NCBI GenBank assembly: GCA_027577415.1
Contig: JANBQS010000814.1
Coordinates: 1 to 11,588, forward strand
Source of the DNA: Coemansia sp. RSA 922
Lineage: Eukaryota > Kickxellomycota > Kickxellomycetes > Kickxellales > Kickxellaceae
Reading direction: 5' to 3'
Length of the DNA: 11,588 nt
Positions 6,906 to 11,588 of this stretch are shown here, piece by piece (position 1 is the stretch's first letter; every line of letters starts with the position of its first letter). The notes under the pieces are model-generated. The model did not search any database and was not told the DNA's origin. It was given only the letters and a program-made list of their open reading frames with translations. Made by a program: the position numbers and the translations under genes.

Positions 6906-7493
6906 ATGACTACTACACTCTTCAGCACCTTTAGTGTTTTGTCAGGCGGAATGCTTGATTTCACTGAAATGCCGGCCCGAGTTGTGACACCTAATCCGTT
7001 TGAGTACAGCTGCGCATTCGATTTACCTACGAAAACGACACGTTACAATTTTTGCTCAGCGCTTTCCTATGCAGGAATCGGCGATATTAGCTTGTTTCAT
7101 GTACTGGTAAATGAGAATACGGGTATTGCTCTCGTTGGAGTTCGATCAGCTGAAGATCTGGCTATTCTCAAGAAGGCGACTTTCACCGTGAAGGACATTA
7201 CAGTCGCTGCCAGGAGAGTAATCGCGTTCAATAGCAGACTGCTCAGGGTTCACATCTCACTGTTGGAAGTGGCGTCGTATGAAGACGCGACCAAAAACAT
7301 TTTCAGTGCATTGCACCCCTTTGGTGACATTTTGGATACCGTCTTTTCGCAAATGGGGATTACAACCGACGCTTGTGCTACCGTCATTCTAACATCAAGA
7401 TATGACGTAGATCTCCCAAGCCAGCTGCAAATTGGCAAAAATATGGCTACCGTTTCTAGCAGCAAGATCATCGAGGACCACTGCAAAGTATGA
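6906..7493 (+). CDS. Tandem paralogue 1: 195-residue protein with two RRM-like folds (Gag/ORF1-like)
   Basis: The frame is open from 6804, but that start is TTG. The ATG at 6906 gives 195 residues and lines up exactly with the start of the second copy. It is about 63% identical to that copy (about 122 of 195 by hand count, no gaps). No close family is recognised. The pattern suggests two beta-alpha-beta-beta-alpha-beta folds: one at about 34-103 (CAFDLP, then FCSALSYAGIGDISLF, GIALVGV, SAEDLAILKKATFTVKDITV), one at about 111-180 (RLLRVHISLLE, YEDATKNIFSALHPFGDILD, ACATVILT, LQIGKNMATVS). ALxPFGDxLD resembles the second RRM-like domain in the ORF1/Gag proteins of some fungal non-LTR retrotransposons, which usually ends in a CCHC knuckle. 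Here the protein stops at HCKV. Alternatives are a domesticated Gag-like gene, a fungal lineage-specific RNA-binding protein, or a young orphan family. The function is unknown. Confidence 0.72.
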   Translation: MTTTLFSTFSVLSGGMLDFTEMPARVVTPNPFEYSCAFDLPTKTTRYNFCSALSYAGIGDISLFHVLVNENTGIALVGVRSAEDLAILKKATFTVKDITVAARRVIAFNSRLLRVHISLLEVASYEDATKNIFSALHPFGDILDTVFSQMGITTDACATVILTSRYDVDLPSQLQIGKNMATVSSSKIIEDHCKV

Positions 7494-7805
7494 TTGTGCT
7501 ATCTCCCGAATATCAGTTGTGACTGCCCGTCTAGTGTCAACTATCAAGTTGATTACAAGGCATCTTGTCCACACTATATTCAATATATTTTCATCAATCA
7601 CCTTTAAACAATCATTAAACATATCTATCTAATACGCATACACTGATAAACATTGCTCAACAACTTAATTATCAGTTGTACAGTGTCTACTAAACGCTTA
7701 TAAATTGCCTTTAAAGGCAGCACATTTTCTTGCAACTCTAACAATGTTCATCACCACCTAGATAATTCCTTTCAGTCACTCGTACACATACCTCTGATCC
7801 TTGTA
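7494..7805 (+). other. Spacer between the tandem paralogues
   Basis: These 312 bases should hold the 3' end of copy 1 and the promoter of copy 2. It is AT-rich with no AATAAA. A TATAAAT at 7699-7705, 107 bases before the copy 2 ATG, is the best promoter element. No gene is seen. Confidence 0.5.
7699..7705 (+). promoter_or_regulatory. TATA box of the second tandem paralogue
   Basis: TATAAAT lies 107 bases upstream of the ATG at 7806, comparable with the 85-base spacing in copy 1. Each copy therefore seems to have its own promoter, and the two need not share a transcript. Confidence 0.45.
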
Positions 7806-8393
7806 ATGGATACTATTAGTTTTAGCACCTTTAACGTTGTATCCGGTGGCAAGCTAGATCTCGCCGAACCACCAGCTCGAGTTGTAGCAGCAATTCCCTT
7901 TGAGCACTGTTGTGTGTTTGTTATACCTGCGAAAACGACTCATTGCGTTTTTAGTACTGCACTTTCCAATGCAGGAGTCGGTGATATTAAGTTGTTTTAC
8001 GCACTAGTAAATGAAGCCGATGGTGTTGCACTCGTCGGCGTTCAATCCGCTGAAGAACTAGCCATGCTCAAAAAGGCGACATTTCTTGTTAGGGGAGTTC
8101 AAGTCACTGTTAGTAGAGCAATCGCATTCAACGACAGACTGCTCAGCGTTCACATCTCACGATTGGAGGCGACGTCGTACGAGGACTCTACGAGAAATAT
8201 TTACCAGGCACTGCATCCTTTTGGTGATGTTTTGGATATCACATTCTCACAAACGGGCAAAGTAACCGACGCATGTGCAATAGTCGTTCTAACTACAAAA
8301 TCGGATGAGGACTTTCCCAGCCAGCTACGAATTGGCAAAAATAAGGTGGCCATATCCAGCAGCATAATTATTGAGGAGAACTGCAAGGTGTGA
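7806..8393 (+). CDS. Tandem paralogue 2: 195-residue protein with two RRM-like folds (Gag/ORF1-like)
   Basis: The ATG at 7806 opens 195 codons, the same length as copy 1. The most conserved parts between copies are PARVV, LFxxLVNE, ALVGVxSAE, LKKATF, IAFNxRLL, VHIS, SYED, ALHPFGD, TDACA and PSQLxIGKN. These fall on the predicted helices and strands of two RRM-like folds (about 34-103 and 111-180), which suggests the fold is under selection. The N-terminal 30 residues (SFSTFNVVSGGKLDLAEPPA) are shared and precede the first fold. It ends NCKV then TGA, again just where a zinc knuckle might begin. There is no signal peptide or membrane segment, so a soluble nuclear or cytosolic protein is likely. 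A Gag/ORF1-derived origin is inferred from the general architecture only. Confidence 0.75.
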   Translation: MDTISFSTFNVVSGGKLDLAEPPARVVAAIPFEHCCVFVIPAKTTHCVFSTALSNAGVGDIKLFYALVNEADGVALVGVQSAEELAMLKKATFLVRGVQVTVSRAIAFNDRLLSVHISRLEATSYEDSTRNIYQALHPFGDVLDITFSQTGKVTDACAIVVLTTKSDEDFPSQLRIGKNKVAISSSIIIEENCKV

Positions 8394-8455
8394 CCGCGCC
8401 CATCTCTCGAATACGACTGCTAGCGCAAACATTGGAGCCAATGTCGATCGGCCAG

Positions 8456-8462
8456 TATAAAT
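8456..8462 (+). promoter_or_regulatory. TATA-like box upstream of UTP21
   Basis: TATAAAT lies 161 bases upstream of the UTP21 ATG. An A-rich run (about 8507-8518) and a CT-rich leader (about 8541-8585) follow. The surrounding CGGCCAGTATAAAT looks somewhat like CGGCCGACTATAAAA in front of tandem copy 1. This may be chance or a leftover of the duplicated promoter. Confidence 0.35.
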
Positions 8463-8622
8463 TACTCGATCAGCATTAAATCAACGGTTTTCCTCAAGCC
8501 CACCCAAAAAAAAAAAATTAATATTTTTCTTCACAAGTTTGCCTCTCTTTTTTTTACGCTTTGCACTTTCGTACTTTTGTTTCCAATTCAAGCTCGCTCA
8601 TTTTGACATAGAGGAAAAGGAA

Positions 8623-11334
8623 ATGGTTATAGCCGATAAAAAGACTCGCGTCGATAGCGAGGCGACAAAAAAGCAGGAGGGGAGCCGCCTATACCAGCCC
8701 TTCCGAGCACTAGGCTACATCACTAGCAGTATCCCGCACTCGATCCAGTACCGCGGGCAAGCAGCCTTTATAACAGCCGGTATCGGACGGTCATTCCATA
8801 TCTATGATTCTGAGAAGATCAATCTCCTCTTTGTCGGACCGCGGTTTGACGCCGATGTAGTGTCAGTTCTCTCGATCGGTGACGAGACCTTTGTGTCCTC
8901 GGGTGGCCAAGTCACTGTTTGCCAGCGCGCCAAGCGTGTGGGCGAGCTAGAGTCCGTGAGCCGTGGCGAAATCAGCAACTTGATGCAATTTGGAGACTAC
9001 ATTATTGCGATAAGCGAAGATAACGCGGTTGTTATTTGGAACCGGGTTACTCGGGAGCTGTTTACAGAGATCGAGTTTGAGAGCGAGTCATTCAGAGTCA
9101 CCGCTGTGGTTCACCCGAGCACGTATGTGAACAAGATTGTTATTGGCAGCGCACAGGGATCTATGCAGGTGTGGAATATCCAGACTCGCAGATGTCTGTA
9201 TGAGTTCAAGTCGTTTGGAAGCGGTATTGCGTGCTTGGTACAGGCGCCTGTTATCGACGTTCTGGCGCTGGGTCTGCTGGATGGTCGTATTTTGCTGCAC
9301 AACGTCAAGTTGGATAGTCCGGTGATGCAGCTGGCTCAAGAGGGCCGGGTCACGGCGCTTTCGTTCCGTACTGACGATGTGCCCATGATGGCTACCTCCA
9401 ATGCCGAGGGCGATGTGGCCCTGTGGGATCTGAACAACAAGCGCTTGCTGCATGTGCTTCAGGGCGCCCATGACAGCACCATTCCTTCTATCGAGTTTCT
9501 TGCCGGCCAGCCGCTGCTGCTTACTTCAAGCGCCGACAATTCGATCAAGGAGTGGCTGTTTGACGGACAAGACGGCGTGCCTCGCTTGTTGCGCCATCGC
9601 AGTGGCCACTTTGCAGCTCCGCAGATGATCCGGTACCACGACGACGAAGGGCGCTGCATTCTGAGCGCTGGCCGTGACCGCTCGCTGCGCTATTTTTCAG
9701 TCTTCCGCGATGCGCAAAATGTTGAGCTGTCGCAAGGGTCCCTGGCGCGCGAGGCACGGGCTCGCAAGGTCAAAGTCAACGAGTTGCGGCTGCCGCAGAT
9801 ATCCCAGTTCGCGTCGAACCCGGCGATGACCAAGGACTGGGACGACGTAATCACTTGCCAGCAGAACTGCACCAATGCTCATACGTGGTCGTCGGACCGC
9901 AAGGCGTTGGGCAAGTATACGCTCATGTCGTCGGACAAGACTGTGATAAAGTCCGTGGCTATTAGCGCCTGTGGCAACTTTGGCTTCCTCGGTCTGACTT
10001 CGGGCGTTATTGAGATGGTCAATATGCAGTCGGGTCTGTCGCGCCGGACGTTTATCGGCCACACCAAGGTGGTCACTGGTATCCAGACCGACGGTTGCAA
10101 CCAGCAAATGTACTCGACGTCTTTGGATGGTACCTTGAGGATCTGGGACTTTGCTACTGGCAAGCAACTGCACTGCGTGGAGCTGCCTTCGCCGCCCTCG
10201 CGGCTGATGCTGCACAGAGAGAGCGGCCTCTTGGCCTGTATCTGCGACGACGCTTGTGTGCGCGTGGTGGACTCGGAGTCTCAGCGCGTTGTGCGCAAGT
10301 TTGCTGGGCACCGTAACCGCATCACAGACCTGGCGTTCAGCAATGACGGGCGGTGGATTGTCACTGCGTCGCTCGACAGCACGATTCGCACCTGGGATCT
10401 CCCTACGGGCCATATGGTGGACTGGTTTAAAGTGGAGAGCGTGCCAGTGTCCGTGGCCTTTTCGCCTGCTGGCGACTTCCTTGCTACGGCGCACATGGAC
10501 AGCGTGGGCATTTTTTTGTGGGCCAACCGCACGCAGTTTGCTGATGTCAGCTTGCGCCAGATCAACCCCGCGGTTGATCTCAGCGGCGAGGCTGCTATGC
10601 TAACCATGCCAACGACTGCTGGGCTGTCTGCCGATGACGAAAATGCTGAGCAGCCTATTGAGTCGACAGCCGATGAGCAGAATGGAGTGTACTTGGCGGC
10701 GGAGCAGCTTACTGACAACATGGTTACGCTATCGAGTCTGCCCAAATCCAAGTGGCAGACGCTGCTGAACTTGGCGACGATCAAGAAGCGCAACAAGCCG
10801 GAGATGGCGCCCAAGGCACCCGAGCTCGCTCCTTTCTTCCTGCCGACTGTATTGGGCACCGAGCCCCGATTCGATCTCGAGGCCAAGACCGACAATAAGG
10901 ATGACGCTGATGATAAGCCTGTTGAGCGCTCTCGCATCTCGACGGCCTCGGCGGTCTCTGGCCTCGTGCGCGCACTGTACCGTGGTCAAGAGACTATGTC
11001 GTATGCGGCGGTCTTTGAGTATCTGAAGGAACTTAATCCATCGGCGATTGACTTGGAACTTCGCACGCTTCCTGTCGACGATAACTTGAGGGCTGTCAAG
11101 GCTTTTATCCAGGCGAGTACTGCTCACTTGCGGTCTAAGCGTGACTTTGAGTTGGTCCAGGCGTATTTGCAAGTATTCCTCAATGTCTTTGGCGATATTA
11201 TCAAGGCCAATACCGAGGATCTGGAACCCTTGCTGGTCGAGCTGCGTAAGGAGAGCAGGTCGCAATGGAGTACGATCGATGGACTTATTCGGTACTCGGC
11301 GTGCATGGTTGAGTTTATGAGGACCTCAAAGTAA
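8623..11334 (+). CDS. UTP21: U3 snoRNA-associated WD40 protein Utp21 (WDR36 homologue)
   Basis: This encodes 903 residues from the ATG at 8623 (A at -3), the first ATG in a frame whose upstream part starts only at a TTG. Utp21/WDR36 is a subunit of the UTP-B complex in the SSU processome, which binds U3 snoRNA and early 18S pre-rRNA in the nucleolus. Two WD40 propellers are visible. Propeller 1 spans roughly 25-375, with VWNI (about 183), VALWDLNNKRLLHVLQGAH (265) and IKEWLF. A linker follows (about 378-410, LPQISQFASNPAMTKDWDDV), whose DWD is typical of Utp21. Propeller 2 spans about 425-650, with LRIWDFATGKQLHC (505), FAGHRNRITDLAFSNDGRWI and IRTWDLPTGHMVDW (588). An acidic, variable segment (about 665-770) leads to the Utp21 C-terminal domain (about 780-900, LVRALYRGQETMSYAAVFEY to ARELRKE-type helices and IRYSACMVEFM at the end). 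Length and architecture fit the family, and no intron is needed. The gene converges with a carrier gene. Confidence 0.95.
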   Translation: MVIADKKTRVDSEATKKQEGSRLYQPFRALGYITSSIPHSIQYRGQAAFITAGIGRSFHIYDSEKINLLFVGPRFDADVVSVLSIGDETFVSSGGQVTVCQRAKRVGELESVSRGEISNLMQFGDYIIAISEDNAVVIWNRVTRELFTEIEFESESFRVTAVVHPSTYVNKIVIGSAQGSMQVWNIQTRRCLYEFKSFGSGIACLVQAPVIDVLALGLLDGRILLHNVKLDSPVMQLAQEGRVTALSFRTDDVPMMATSNAEGDVALWDLNNKRLLHVLQGAHDSTIPSIEFLAGQPLLLTSSADNSIKEWLFDGQDGVPRLLRHRSGHFAAPQMIRYHDDEGRCILSAGRDRSLRYFSVFRDAQNVELSQGSLAREARARKVKVNELRLPQISQFASNPAMTKDWDDVITCQQNCTNAHTWSSDRKALGKYTLMSSDKTVIKSVAISACGNFGFLGLTSGVIEMVNMQSGLSRRTFIGHTKVVTGIQTDGCNQQMYSTSLDGTLRIWDFATGKQLHCVELPSPPSRLMLHRESGLLACICDDACVRVVDSESQRVVRKFAGHRNRITDLAFSNDGRWIVTASLDSTIRTWDLPTGHMVDWFKVESVPVSVAFSPAGDFLATAHMDSVGIFLWANRTQFADVSLRQINPAVDLSGEAAMLTMPTTAGLSADDENAEQPIESTADEQNGVYLAAEQLTDNMVTLSSLPKSKWQTLLNLATIKKRNKPEMAPKAPELAPFFLPTVLGTEPRFDLEAKTDNKDDADDKPVERSRISTASAVSGLVRALYRGQETMSYAAVFEYLKELNPSAIDLELRTLPVDDNLRAVKAFIQASTAHLRSKRDFELVQAYLQVFLNVFGDIIKANTEDLEPLLVELRKESRSQWSTIDGLIRYSACMVEFMRTSK

Positions 11335-11371
11335 AAACACACCCTTTTCAACATTTTTGTTTTAGAATATT

Positions 11372-11377
11372 AATAAA
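11372..11377 (+). terminator. Polyadenylation signal of UTP21
   Basis: AATAAA lies 38 bases past the UTP21 stop codon. A second AATAAA follows at 11449-11454, close to the end of the convergent gene. The first is the likelier site. Confidence 0.55.
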
Positions 11378-11407
11378 AAGTGAGCGAGTTCTATATCTAT
11401 TGACATG

Positions 11408-11424
11408 AAAAAAAAAAAAAAAAA
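11408..11424. repeat. A17 homopolymer in the convergent 3' region
   Basis: Seventeen consecutive A residues lie between two convergent genes. On the minus strand this is a T17 tract downstream of the carrier stop codon. It may contribute to 3' end formation of either transcript and is likely to vary in length between strains or assemblies. Confidence 0.9.
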
Positions 11425-11462
11425 GAATGTCGTGCAAAGAAGATGATAAATAAAAAACGTGT

Positions 11463-11588
11463 TTAGTGTAGTTTTTTCGCAGTGCCAAAGTAATAGATAA
11501 CCAGTTCGTACGATAGAAACATTATAGCCGCGTTTGGAACCGTACGCAACAGATGAGGAGTCAGACCGCCGTAGAAGCCTCTAATGCC
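11463..11588 (-). CDS. RIM2: Mitochondrial carrier protein, C-terminal end (probable pyrimidine-nucleotide carrier)
   Basis: The minus strand is open from the right edge to a TAA at 11465-11463, giving the last 41 residues: GIRGFYGGLTPHLLRTVPNA, then AIMFLSYELVIYYFG. This is the end of the third repeat of the mitochondrial carrier family (SLC25): the G-x-Y-x-G loop, LLRxVP, then helix 6 with a conserved YE. GLTPHLxRTVPN followed by IMF is what I recall of the yeast Rim2 and human SLC25A33/A36 C-termini, which import pyrimidine nucleotides into mitochondria for mtDNA and RNA synthesis. The carrier family is secure. The Rim2 subtype rests on one short segment. Most of the gene lies outside the window. 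Its stop is 128 bases from the UTP21 stop, and the two genes converge. Confidence 0.78.
   Translation of the reverse strand, partial: GIRGFYGGLTPHLLRTVPNAAIMFLSYELVIYYFGTAKKLH

Larger units (their letters stand above)
6906..8440 (+). repeat. Tandem gene duplication with a 900-base period
   Basis: The two coding regions start exactly 900 bases apart and have the same length with no indel. The nucleotide match is strongest in a 22-base block with one mismatch (7239-7260 against 8139-8160). Weak similarity continues about 40 bases past the stop codons (ATCTCCCGAATA and ATCTCTCGAATA). Differences are spread through the sequence, many at third codon positions, so the duplication is not recent. 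Confidence 0.85.

Noticed and set aside
8539..8622. 28-residue N-terminal extension of Utp21
   Set aside because: It begins at TTG in a T-rich leader. The first ATG, in good context, is at 8623.
9697..10494. 265-codon minus-strand frame inside UTP21
   Set aside because: It is an antisense shadow of a GC-rich, strongly coding region and is Arg/His-rich as such shadows usually are.
1..11588. tRNA, rRNA, CRISPR array, LTR or terminal-inverted-repeat transposon
   Set aside because: I looked for tRNA B-box words, regular spaced repeats and long terminal repeats and saw none. A tRNAscan-SE and Infernal run would be decisive.

Overview
This window looks like nuclear DNA from a compact fungal genome. 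The supporting signs are densely packed intronless genes, TATA boxes, pyrimidine-rich leaders, AATAAA signals, and eukaryote-only proteins (Golgi pH regulator family, the SSU-processome protein Utp21, a mitochondrial carrier, an F-box-like protein). A zygomycete-grade or Kickxella-type fungus such as Coemansia is my guess from gene style. It is not proven by anything here. No rRNA, tRNA, CRISPR array, insertion sequence or bacterial-style operon was seen.

Layout, left to right. Positions 1-219 hold the 5' end of an F-box-like gene on the minus strand, running off the left edge. Its likely TATA box lies near 545-552. Positions 628-1309 carry two minus-strand open segments that read like real protein but have no complete gene structure. 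One needs a one-base shift at an A6 run to stay open, so this is probably a decayed or mis-assembled gene. Positions 1331-3058 (minus) encode a GPHR-family nine-helix membrane protein. Positions 3625-4863 (minus) encode an unrecognised 412-residue protein rich in Ser, Pro and Arg, behind a long pyrimidine-rich leader. About 2 kb without a convincing gene follows (4864-6905), with several TATA-like sites, a small tandem repeat and an inverted repeat around one TATA box.

Positions 6906-7493 and 7806-8393 (plus) are two tandem paralogues, each exactly 195 residues, about 63% identical without gaps, offset by exactly 900 bases. They appear to have two RRM-like folds and recall the Gag/ORF1 part of non-LTR retrotransposons, but no reverse transcriptase is nearby. 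They are the least explained part of the window. Positions 8623-11334 (plus) encode the Utp21/WDR36 homologue. The 3' end of a mitochondrial carrier gene, probably the Rim2/SLC25A33/36 pyrimidine-nucleotide type, enters from the right edge on the minus strand (11463-11588) and converges with UTP21.

The recognised genes are unrelated housekeeping functions (ubiquitin ligase adaptor, Golgi ion homeostasis, ribosome biogenesis, mitochondrial nucleotide transport). They show no sign of working together. Only the tandem pair is a local gene family. Several long open frames begin at TTG or GTG rather than ATG, so I moved the starts of UTP21, the 412-residue protein and the first tandem paralogue to their first in-frame ATG.
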